64,000 nt of DNA from assembly GCA_905221605.1 (NCBI GenBank), contig CAJNDS010002622.1:1-64000 (forward strand), given 5' to 3'. The notes under the pieces were generated by a model, which was not told where the DNA came from, made no database searches, and saw only the letters and a list, made by a program, of their open reading frames with translations. This document shows positions 11,880-21,010 of the stretch, one piece after another. The translations under genes and the position numbers were made by a program. How positions within the stretch are numbered: position 1 is the stretch's first letter; every line of letters begins with the position of its first letter. Source of the stretch: Symbiodinium natans (taxonomy: Eukaryota > Sar > Dinophyceae > Suessiales > Symbiodiniaceae).

Positions 11880-12015
11880 GACATGGAGGCTCTGGTGTTG
11901 AGCTGGGAAAGGATCGGCTGGAGGCCTTGACCAAGGCCGATCGGGCCAAGAGGCGGGCGCTCTTCGTGGCGGCGCGCGCCTTCGGTGCACAGGGGCGACG
12001 GGTCATTGCGCCTGG
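11880..12015 (+). CDS. Exon candidate followed by G-rich repeats
   Basis: Reads GSGVELGKDRLEALTKADRA then KRRALFVAARAFGAQGRRVI, a basic helical stretch. After a possible GT donor at 12016 come TTTCGGG/TTTAGGG-type units, the same exon-then-G-strand order seen elsewhere. No family recognised. Confidence 0.42.
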
Positions 12016-12394
12016 GTTCGGGGTTTCGGGTTTCGGGTTTAGGGAAACAGCTCATTCTGGGACCAAACTCATTAAATTTCCGAACTCAGGCCAGAGCCCC
12101 TTGAAGATGCCTTCAACCCTGAAGCCCCTAGAAGCCAAGGATTCCTGCGGGAGAAGCAGTATCTGGATGACCGGAACATGGCCAACACCAAGGCCTTGGA
12201 GCTTCCTGGCAGATGCAAGGCGCATCTGGTGTTTGGGGGGATTTTGGAGGCTTGAGGAGAGTTGAGGGCTTTCTGTGATGGCAGCTGACAGCCCATTTTC
12301 AAGGCTTGTGGGGGCAGAGCCGCCCCCCCCCACAGGCGTGAATTTTGCAGAGCCACTCATAGCCACTCTGGCATGCCGAGGCTTGCCAGAGCGC

Positions 12395-12531
12395 AATGCT
12401 GCGAGGGGCCACCTGCCAAGAAGCTTCGCTTCACTGGATCTTTCGATCGGCGCGTTGAGCCCAAAGCAGGAAACTACAAGGGCGCCTTGCAGGACACGGC
12501 CGAGTTGGCCCCGAGCAAAAAATCCCGGACA
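12395..12531 (+). CDS. Exon candidate
   Basis: Reads KKLRFTGSFDRRVEPKAGNY and continues KGALQDTAELAPSKKSR. Basic and hydrophilic, with no recognised domain. May belong to the same gene as the stretches at 12897 and 14123. Confidence 0.38.
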
Positions 12532-12896
12532 CCCCCCCGCCCCCTTTTCGCACGCTAGCATTTGACTTTCTGGGGAGGCGGGGAGGGGCTCTGCACATTC
12601 AAGGATCTTCTCAGAGCCCCTCGTGCAGTTGTACTCCAAAATTCCTCTTGCTCGGTTGTTTCATCCTCTTGTCCTTCGGCATGCTGAAAAAACTGATGGT
12701 GCGATGTCTCGGTGTCCCTGAGAGGAGTTTCTTCATCAGCTGTCGCCGAATTCGCGGCCCCAGGACTCCGCACAAAGTGGTGTAGAAGGGACCGAGGTGC
12801 CACAAGCTGGTGGGGTCGTCCTGCAGGGATTCGCGGTTTGGCTTCCAGAGTTTTTCGGTTGCAAAAAAGGTTTCTTTTTGGGGTTGTTTAGAGAGG

Positions 12897-13037
12897 TAGT
12901 GGAGCAGAAGGTCAGCGCCCGAGTGATGAAAAGGACTTGGCGACCTACAAGGGTGTGATGGAGGACTCCGGCTGGAGAGTCACGCTCGAGGAGGGGCTTG
13001 CGCCAACCCTCGGGTTGAACAGCTCAAGAACTTTCAG
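12897..13037 (+). CDS. Exon candidate with AG|GT ends
   Basis: Bounded by an AG upstream and an AG|GT at 13037/13038. Reads SGAEGQRPSDEKDLATYKGV then MEDSGWRVTLEEGLAPTLGL. Good composition and splice-like flanks. Family unknown. Confidence 0.45.
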
Positions 13038-13938
13038 GTTTCCCCCCCCCCCCCTCTAAAGGCTCTTTTCTGCCAGCTCTCAATAGAGCCCCCCCAAAAA
13101 AAGCACCGAAATAGTAACTAGTGGGTCATCTTGGGGGAACCCTGAGAGGGCTCTAGTTCTTAGATCCTCCCAGGGGGTCTCTTTCTGCCAGGTGACAACC
13201 CCGCCCGAGCTCGCGACAAGCGACTTCTTCTCCACCAAGAAAGCAGCGGAGCAGGATGCCGCCAGGAGCCTTGGCTTTCCGGCTTTCCGGCAGGTTGTGG
13301 GGTTGTAGGTTTCGGGGCTTTTTGGGTTCCAGCTCTGCCCTGTGATCCGACTCCTTGTGTTGGTGGTCTAGAGTGCTGCGGGCCGGGTCAAGGATCCTAG
13401 CCAGTTCAGCCAAAAGCCACCGCTCGCGCGTGAGGAGAGTCTTGGAGAGGCCAGCCATGATTGTGGAGAAGAGTCCGTGCCAGAGCTGCCTGTGTGGCAT
13501 GTGTGGCGATGATGCAAAGATGGCAGCACGTCTTTGTAACATAAAAATGCGTTGCGGCAAGAGTTGTGACACATGTGCTCATGGAGGCTTCAGCGAAAGC
13601 AGTGACAAGCCAGTGAGGTTTTTTTGGGGTTTTCAACTCCCAGGGTGGTTTCAAGACGTTTCAAAGTCAGGGTCCCCTTCTTGGGGGCATATCCCTCTGT
13701 CAGCGCCTGCAAGGGTCAAATGGCTCCCTGCAAGGGGGGGGACCCTGATTTGGAACAGCTCTTCCTCCCCCTTTCACGCTCCTTGTACAGCCGCTGCAGT
13801 GCACCGTTTCGAGATGTTTCGAGCATCTTGCGCACGATTCACGAGCTCCGAAAACGAGGGCCGCGGTGAGCCGATAAGATCCGGGCTCCGAGTTCGGCTG
13901 CTTCGGGCATGAAGGGGCTGCAAGGGCTCACAGGTTTT

Positions 13939-14241
13939 GGAACTTGAGGCCAACCTCGGGGGCATCACCCCCGGATATGCCCTCCCACGCGAAGTTTGCC
14001 ATCAACACCAGTGGCTTGGCTTACGGGGGCCTTTCGCTCCCGACTTCCCGAAAGGAAAAGAAGTTGTGGGCGATCCGTCGGCGATCTTTGATCACCAACG
14101 CCCCAAAGAGTGGAACTTGCAGCAAACCAGGCCGCCATGAAAGCATCCCTTGCCATTCTCTTCATGCCCAACAACCCACGGCAAGCAAACAAGAACCCTT
14201 GGCCGAAATCTGCACCGCCGTCGCAGCTCAAGGCCGCCTAG
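13939..14241 (+). CDS. Two exon candidates, second terminal
   Basis: The stretch at about 13939-14015 reads LELEANLGGITPGYALPREV. 14123-14241 follows TTGCAG and reads NQAAMKASLAILFMPNNPRQ then ANKNPWPKSAPPSQLKAA to a TAG at 14239-14241, so it looks like the last exon of a gene that may also include the 11.9-13.0 kb stretches. The linkage is inference. Confidence 0.38.
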
Positions 14242-14756
14242 AGTGGGGATCTCCCGGCAAAAAGTGCACAACCCTGAGCTCACAGCCCTCAGCCCTCAGC
14301 CCTTTAGAAGCCCCTCAAACCCTTGTATTCCCTAAGCCCCACCTAGAAAGCCTAAGAAAGGCCATGGTCTGGAGTGATGCCGCGAGTGGCCCAGCTCACA
14401 GCCCAGGGCGCCTTCCGCCCCCAGAATGGCTACGCCGACCCTGCTCATGACAGGCGGGATTTGGGCGGGGCGCCGGGTTGAACCAGCTTTAGTGATGGAC
14501 CCCTCCAGCCGAATCATCATGCAGGCTTACGCTATCTTACGCTTCATGCACTTAAGGTCCAGGGTCGGGCTCTGGCCCTTAGAAGGTCACTACGCCTCCC
14601 ACCCCATCCGACGCTCCTGTAAATCTCTGCTCACCGCGAAGCCCGGTCGCAGAGCGAGCAGAAACCCCAAAACCCTACGCCTCTCAAACCCGTAGAATGG
14701 GTTTTGCACAGAGTCTTTTGCCCAGATTTTTGCAGATCTTTGCGGAGGCCCTACCT

Positions 14757-14846
14757 CGTCCCGGGCAAGGCGGAAGAGGCCGAGGACTGCGCGCTGGCGC
14801 AGCCCGAGTGCCAGGACCGCGCTCGCGAGGTCGCGACTGGAGCTTA
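14757..14846 (+). CDS. Exon candidate, acidic
   Basis: Reads RPYLVPGKAEEAEDCALAQP then ECQDRAREVATG, in very GC-rich sequence that stands out from the AT-richer DNA downstream. Unrecognised. Confidence 0.35.
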
Positions 14847-15281
14847 TAGCATAGGGTCGTAATTTGCTAACCGCTTTTCCATAGTGTTTCCTGATGGACC
14901 CCTAATTTTTGAGGCCCCTAGATTAATCGCAAATCGCAGCCCAGAATTTGGTTTTCTCTTGTTTGCTTTTGGAAGCAGTCTTGGCCCTGCTGTGGTGACT
15001 CTATGGCATAATAGTAATTATTTTTCAGGGCCCCCTTTTTTTTTGCTAAGCCCTGGCTGCAAGGGTTCCCACAGCCGCGGCTAATACCTCTCATGTGTAC
15101 AAGAGACAGACGGCCAGACGGTCGGACGGTCAAACGGTCGGAGAGGGTCGGACAAGGCAATACGAAAAGTTGCGCAGCCACACACGCTTCCGCGCTTTTT
15201 CAGCGTCGGAGTAGCGGCGTCTCTCAATGCAGAGATACACCCAAGGAAAGCTTTCACTAACTTTTTTTAGGGCCCCAGTAC

Positions 15282-15382
15282 AAGAGCCCCCCCCGAAGGT
15301 GAAGCCCGAGAAGCCCGAGAAGCCGGAGAAGCCGCCGGAGCGGGCCGAGATCTCCGGGAAGGCCCTGCAGGGGCTCTGCTTC
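15282..15382 (+). CDS. Exon with Lys-Pro-Glu repeats
   Basis: Reads APVQEPPPKVKPEKPEKPEK then PPERAEISGKALQ. The EKP tripeptide repeats suggest a flexible linker. A poly-G tract follows. No family can be assigned. Confidence 0.35.
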
Positions 15383-15701
15383 CTTGCGGGGGGGGGGGGC
15401 TGTTTGTTCTTCATATTTCTTCATTCTTCATATTTGTTCAAACAGAATTGAGGGCATGGAGGAGCTGCCCATGAGAAGTACGTAGACTTCGCGGGCGGGG
15501 TGGGGGGGGGGGTCAGAAGTCGTGGCCTCAGCCCATGAGTCCCAAGAGGCCCGGAGTGGCTTCGTGGTTAATGCAGAAGTGGCGAGTTCAGGGGGCGAAA
15601 TGTTTTTGAGAGCCGTGGATGTTTTGGGCGGTCGAAGTTGGACTGCGTAGGGCCGGGTGCAAGACTCTGACATTTGAAGCCCTGAGCGCTAACTGGCTAA
15701 C

Positions 15702-15716
15702 CCATCTTGGCTCAAG
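15702..15716 (+). promoter_or_regulatory. Spliced-leader relic
   Basis: CCATCTTGGCTCAAG matches 14 of 15 bases of the 3' end of the dinoflagellate spliced leader (CCATTTTGGCTCAAG). It ends 57 bases before the ATG of an intronless gene. In dinoflagellates such relics are known at the 5' ends of genes that returned to the genome through reverse transcription of trans-spliced mRNA. The sequence directly upstream keeps only weak similarity to the rest of the leader. Confidence 0.72.
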
Positions 15717-15773
15717 ATCTTGATAAGCCTGCATCCAGCAGCTCCTAATTAAGTCCGATTGCACTCGAGCGAT

Positions 15774-16949
15774 ATGGTCTTGGAAGAGCTCAACGACTTC
15801 CAGCTCTTCCGTGCTTGCGGTCCGCTCTACCCGGCGTTCGCGATCGAAAGCCTCACAAGCATCATTCTGGGCTTCTTCTTCACCTACCTCGCCCTCCGCA
15901 TCGTGGTGAGGACCGATGTCAAGAAGCCGATCAATGCTTCGTGGCGCATGTTTCGGGACTACATCTCTCCAGCTGTTGACGAGTGGTGGACGTTGATGAA
16001 GACCTGGCCGGATATGCCCAGGAAGAAGTGTGCGGACAGAATCACCTACTGTCGGAACCTCAACATTGCCATGTGCGTTGCGCAGGCGGCCGCGGCCTTC
16101 TTCTCGGTGTTCCGCTGGCTGCACATCGAGAATGTCAATGGTCTCCGGTACCTGGGCTACGCCTTCACCTGCTCCCTGATGCAGGCAGAGCTCGTGGTTC
16201 TCATTGCTCCCTACGTTCCGTGCTACAAGCTCAACGTTGTCTTCGTGGTCCTCTTCACCCACGCCTTCCTCATCTGTGGCTGGATCGGCTCCTTGCACGA
16301 AGGCTTTCTCTTTGAGGATGCCTCATGGGAGCTCTTCAAATCGTCCTGGGACGTCTCAATCTTGGTGATCACGAACAAGGGCATTGCCATTGGAATCACG
16401 ACCTTCTGCCTACTCTTTCTCTGCCTTGTGCAGATGCCCTTCCTCGCCTTGTGCTACTTCTGGGCAGGAGGGTGCCGTGCCCACTGTGACCTCCCTTACT
16501 ACTACCTCCGCGTGATGTGCGCGGTGTGGTTCACGTGGCCGGCCTTTCCATGCTGGTGGCTGATCTCGGCAGAAGGCCTCGGCCTCCTAGGGGACGCGAA
16601 GAGCAACGCCGTGGGCTTCGCCGTCCTCAACATGATCTCCAAGGGCGGCTTCACCGTAAACATGCTCAAGATTGGTGCAGACCACCGCAAGAGGTGGCCC
16701 GACGCGCCAGCGCCCAGAAGGAGTCAAAGCTGGCTGGTTGGAAAGCTCCAAGAGTATGAATCCGAGCTCACGGAGAGTCAGACCATCCGGCGCTTGCAGG
16801 CTGAGAATGCTGAGCTCAAGGCGAAGATGGGCGCGAGCACGGAGGAGAAGCTTCAGGATGCACAGGGGGAGGCGGAGAACGTGGAGAAAACGGAGAACAC
16901 CGAGAAAGCCGCTGAGTTGAAGGCTCCGCCGACCACGCTTTGGGTGTGA
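15774..16949 (+). CDS. Channelrhodopsin-like microbial rhodopsin, 391 aa, counterion positions Gly/Asn
   Basis: A single uninterrupted ORF. An in-frame TAA at 15750-15752 closes it upstream, and ATG 15774 is the first ATG in frame. Seven hydrophobic helices: about 20-45, 95-115, 124-145, 153-173, 200-232, 242-264 and 270-300. Helix 3 has RYLGYAFTC where channelrhodopsins have RYAEWLLTC, so the acidic counterion is Gly128 while Thr132-Cys133 are kept. Helix 6 has the W..FP pattern (Trp255-Pro259) and then EGLG. Helix 7 ends NMISK: Lys290 is the predicted retinal Schiff-base lysine, and Asn286 replaces the usual Asp. The loop between helices 1 and 2 is long and tryptophan-rich. A leucine-heptad coiled coil (about 321-352) and a Glu-rich tail follow, with no enzyme domain. 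Family knowledge suggests a retinal photoreceptor or channel in a membrane. Ion transport, colour and dimerisation are inference. The missing introns and the leader relic suggest a retrogene. Confidence 0.82.
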   Translation: MVLEELNDFQLFRACGPLYPAFAIESLTSIILGFFFTYLALRIVVRTDVKKPINASWRMFRDYISPAVDEWWTLMKTWPDMPRKKCADRITYCRNLNIAMCVAQAAAAFFSVFRWLHIENVNGLRYLGYAFTCSLMQAELVVLIAPYVPCYKLNVVFVVLFTHAFLICGWIGSLHEGFLFEDASWELFKSSWDVSILVITNKGIAIGITTFCLLFLCLVQMPFLALCYFWAGGCRAHCDLPYYYLRVMCAVWFTWPAFPCWWLISAEGLGLLGDAKSNAVGFAVLNMISKGGFTVNMLKIGADHRKRWPDAPAPRRSQSWLVGKLQEYESELTESQTIRRLQAENAELKAKMGASTEEKLQDAQGEAENVEKTENTEKAAELKAPPTTLWV

Positions 16950-17945
16950 AGCGCACGCTTGTCACGGTGGTGCTTAAGGGGAGAGTGAGGGTGAGTGAAG
17001 ATGCGGTCGGGCAATGTAGGGCAGGTAGGGGTTGTGAGTTGTGAGGTTTGTTTGCCAGGATCCTCTCCTCCGCGCTTCTCTAAGCACGCTGTGCGTTTGC
17101 GAAGGTTCCTTTGGCATTTTTGAGGGCTCCAGCAGCGATGTGGAGCCAAGCATGATTCATCATGATGCATCCGAACCACTGAACTTTCGTTTTTTTTAAA
17201 CTGAAGCCCAGACATTTGGAGTGCCCAGAAGACCTTCACTGATCACTCTTGCAGGGTGGGGGAGTGGCGAGTTTGCAGATTTTTGAAGAACTCCCCAGCT
17301 GAGCTCGCCCCCTCACCCTTAGCAACTGATCAGCTCACTATTCTCACAATCGGCTGCTTTGATTCGCCTGTGAAGATCATCCTTAGGATGACTCTCCGTT
17401 GGGTGGAGGGGCGCACATGGCTTTGAGAACGAACCAAACGAATGAGGTCTTGAAATCTCGGGGGAGAAAGCCCCGCCTTTCCAGCGCAGCTTCACCAACG
17501 CAGCTCGGGTGTCTTTGGAGACGCCGTTTGAGACGTGCTGCACCGGCAATGTGCGAGAGTTTGGTGTATACTGTATACTCCAGTTCGAGGGTGGGTGCCC
17601 ATAGACATTGCAGCCGCAGCGCAACAAAGTGGTTGAACTTTGCGCCTTTCTTTTTTAAACACAGGCCGCTCTAACCTTGCGCGGCTGGCGCGGTATTTAG
17701 TATGGCCTGGCACCTGGAGACTTCAGAGAATCTCCACGAAGAGACTGTTGGACGCTTAGCATTCTGGACGTGAAAGAAGCACAAGAGCAGAGCGAGAGTC
17801 GAACCCTTCAAGCCCGAAGCCCGAACTCCCTAACCCGGTACACCCTAAGCCCCAAAACCCCATGCATCCGCCCCTGCGATGTGGATTCGTCCCAGCTGTG
17901 CAGGAGGGGAAAAACGCTACACAAAAGAAGCTCTTTTGAGCCCTG
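16950..17945. other. 3' flank of the rhodopsin gene, no further gene
   Basis: GC-moderate sequence without telomeric arrays, probably including the 3' untranslated region. No poly-A tract or second relic was seen. Open frames on both strands are short and unremarkable. Confidence 0.45.
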
Positions 17946-17952
17946 CTCCTTG

Positions 17953-18040
17953 TGAGGTTTGGCCTCACCCGGAGGAGGCCGCTGAGGCAGTGCAGCGGCT
18001 GGTTGCTGGTAGGGAGAGAAAGGCGCTTGGGAGAGGGCCT
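17953..18040 (+). CDS. Weak exon candidate
   Basis: Reads VWPHPEEAAEAVQRLVAGRE then RKALGRGPV before running into a poly-G tract at 18048-18058. Helical composition, unrecognised. Confidence 0.28.
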
Positions 18041-18099
18041 GTGAGAGGGGGGGGGGGGGTTGAAGTGGGGCTGTCGAGAGGTCTTGAAGATCATAGGTA

Positions 18100-18950
18100 G
18101 GAGAGTACCCTTGAAAGGACTTCTGAACCCTCTTCTGGCACCATCAAACAGGGACCTTATTCAGAGGGTCTATATCCCCAAGGGTCCCCCTAATCCTATC
18201 CCCAGAAGAGTCTTAGAGGTTGTCGGGAGCTTCCAGGAGCGTGAAGTGGTTTGACAGATGTCTTTCAGAGAGGTTTGGACCCCTCCGCAGGCCTCGCACC
18301 AAGGAAAGAGGTTTGGAGAGTTTGGCTGCCCAAGGAACTTTCGGGCTCTGAGAGAGTGGGGGAGTGGGAGCGAGAGAGCCCGGAGCGTCTAAGATGCTTA
18401 GGGGCTGGGTAGTTGACCTTCGACCATCTTGGCTTTTACAAATCCTAGTACAAATAAAAGTTAACCTTTTCTGGGCTAGAGTATTCCGCCCCTAAGGATA
18501 GAGAGTCCCGCTCTTCAAGTTGAAATCCCGGGGAAGGTCAGCGAAGGGGGTGTCGAAGACAGAAACCCTCGAAGGCCGGCCCCATCCATTCCCCTCAACC
18601 CCTTTCCCAGCCAGACCCTAAACCCTAAACCCGAAACCCTAAACCCAAGGACTCCTAAAACTCCCAAAACTCCCAAAACTCCCGAACCTCCCTACGAACC
18701 TCCCTAAACTCCCTCCTAACTCCCTTCTAAGTCCCTAAACTCTCTGAACGGCCCAGAAACACAGAAGGATCCACGTGCTGCCCCGCTGGGTGACTGCCAT
18801 CTCCTCGGCTTCTGGGGCTTGTGCCTGGGACTTCGGCTCTTGGCATCTCCTCCCCCCCCGCCTTTTTTGCCTCCATTTTTGGAGGGGTCTTGGATTTTTG
18901 GAGGGTCTTGGGGTTTGTCAGAGTTTAAAAATAACTTAACGGTTCTCGGG
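18100..18950. other. No supported gene
   Basis: Contains degenerate CCCTAAA words at 18614-18648 and an ACTCCCAA/CCTCCCTA-rich stretch at 18655-18750. A weak match to the spliced-leader 3' end (CCATCTTGGCT) at about 18424 has no gene behind it that I can support. Confidence 0.4.
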
Positions 18951-18954
18951 TCTC

Positions 18955-20500
18955 AGGTTGTGTGCGAAGGGAGAAAAGCAGCGCAGGTCCGGAGAGGAGT
19001 TCCGCAAGCCGATGCGCTGGGATGGCCTGCAGTACTCCTGCATGCTGGAGATTCCTGCCGGCGAGGATGCCATGCTTCAAGTAGCTGGGCACTCCACCAA
19101 AGGCACCCCCCTGTTTTCTTTCTCCCCTCTCTTTCCGCGGAGGAGGGTCGCCTGAGACATAAACGCAGGTTATCCCCTTTTTGCTTGCTTGCTTTGCGGG
19201 GGGTGGGTCCCAGGTCAGCGCGCCCTTGGGCAGGATCTACCCAAGTGTGGAGGGCGCCAACCCCTCCATTCGCCATGAGCTTCTGGGCCCCCATGCCATG
19301 CATCAGGATCAGCCACTCAGCCTTGCCCACGAGGGGAAGGGTTTAGGAGTTTAGGGCAAAAGGATGGAGGGTTGCTGCTCCCAGCTAGCTCGTCCGAGGC
19401 TGGGTTCAAAAAAGAGGAGGAAAAGGTTTGTGTGAGAGTCAAGGAATACCCCTCCCCCCCCTCAGGCACAAGCCCAAAGACCCCAAAGTTGCTTCCGAGC
19501 CTTCTCCCAGGCCCCAGATCAACGCTTCCCCCTCCCCACCCCCCAAAAGCCACACAAAAACGTACCCCACCTTCGAACCCTGCGCCGAACTCAGGTCCTG
19601 GTTCCTGGACAGCGTTCGCACCTCGCGCCGAGTCGAGGTTTTCATGGCCTGCCCCCGCAACTGTGCGGTCGCCCTGGGCTGGAAGATCGAGGGCGAGGAG
19701 ATTCCCAAGGAGCCAGGGCTCGAGCCAGGTTTCGGGGTTTCGGGCTAGGTGATGAAGTTGGCTGATTGGCAGCGGCTCCCAGTGAGACGCAAAACCACCA
19801 AGTCTGTTTATAGGGCCATTATGTTCAAAAGCGATACTCTTTGGAACACTTTTGAACCTCTTCTTGGCCCTGCTGTCTAGTAGAGCTCCAGCTCGAGATG
19901 CTGTTCGAAGAAAGCGAAGAACCATGGAGGTTTGGGTTATCCTTTGTTGTGTGGGGGGGGGGGGGGGGGGTGAGTCTTTTCTGACAAGGGCGCACTAAAC
20001 CCTACACCACAAATCGAGAAGTGTACCGAACAACCCTGAACAAAAGCCTCAACCTAAACCCTAAACCCTAAACCCTAAACCCTAAACCCCGCTTATCTTC
20101 AAAAACGCAGGAATCAGAGGAGTGGGACGACATGGGCCCCTGGCAGAGCCCCCGATGCATTTCGAGCACGGGTCGCAGGGTCAGCTTTCTTAATGATGGG
20201 ATGTCCTTGTCGGGAGTCGGAAGGGTTTGGGTTTAGGGTTTAGGGTTTAGGGTTTAGGGTTTAGGGTTTAGGGTTCAGGGTTCAGGGTTTAGGGTTTAGG
20301 GTTTAGGGTTTAGGGTTTAGGGTTTAGGGTTTGTGGCTCAAGCCTGTGTGCAAAAAAGCTGCAAGCAAAATCAGATTGACCTGGCCTCCGCTGAAAGCAA
20401 ACTGAAGTCATGTCTGGAGACGGGCTCGGAAACGATGATGCAGGTCAGGGATGACGCGAGGCTCTTCCTGATAAAGGGCTTCACCCGCCGTACAGTCTGA
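18955..20500 (+). CDS. Unrecognised multi-exon gene, 3' part
   Basis: Four protein-like stretches in order. About 18958-19088 reads CAKGEKQRRSGEEFRKPMRW then DGLQYSCMLEIPAGEDAMLQ. About 19600-19735 reads LDSVRTSRRVEVFMACPRNC then AVALGWKIEGEEIPKEPG. About 20108-20222 reads ESEEWDDMGPWQSPRCISST and lies between a CCCTAAA and a TTTAGGG array. About 20358-20500 reads SCKQNQIDLASAESKLKSCL then ETGSETMMQVRDDARLFLIK and ends at TGA 20498-20500. I recognise no domain. The terminal stretch could be a short coiled coil. Linkage is by order only. Confidence 0.4.
20048..20090 (-). repeat. CCCTAAA array
   Basis: Six C-strand units, upstream of the exon-like stretch at 20108. Confidence 0.93.
20226..20333 (+). 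repeat. TTTAGGG array
   Basis: About fifteen G-strand units with two TTCAGGG variants, starting right after the exon-like stretch that ends near 20222. Confidence 0.95.
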
Positions 20501-21010
20501 ATCATGGCTCACCTTGAAGACAAGTTTACAACAAACCCTGCCTCGTTGGCGGAGCAACCACATCATTGAATAGCATTGAGGTGTTGCAGGGTGGGCTTCT
20601 GCCCGAGGGTGACAGGAACCTTCGAACTCTTGTCGTGCTCATTCGCACACGCGAGCGTGTGACGCGAGCGTGTGTCTCGTGAGGCCACGGAGTATGGAGA
20701 CGATGAAGCTGGAATCCCCTTCTTCAATTTTTTTGGGACTATAGTGACTAGGCCACTAGGCCATGCTCTGTTCAGGGTTTGTTGCGCTTTTTTTTTGGGG
20801 TGCTTCCATGGGCCCTGGTAGGCGCATCCTTCGGACACTTGCCTTGCCTGCCTTGTGCCAGCGCCGGCGTCAAAAGGCAAAGCCCTGAAACCCTGAAACC
20901 CTGACACCTTGATTATGCAATATTATTCATCAACATTTCTCAACAAACATGCATGCCCAGTCAGTGATACATGAATGAACTCACGAGCGGAGTAGCTTGC
21001 ATTGACCGAG

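Noticed and set aside
15588-16298. 236-codon minus-strand ORF
   Set aside because: Antisense shadow of the rhodopsin gene; polar, His/Glu/Arg-rich composition with no family features.
18421-18440. Spliced-leader relic (CCATCTTGGCT)
   Set aside because: Match stops before the diagnostic CTCAAG end and no gene follows.
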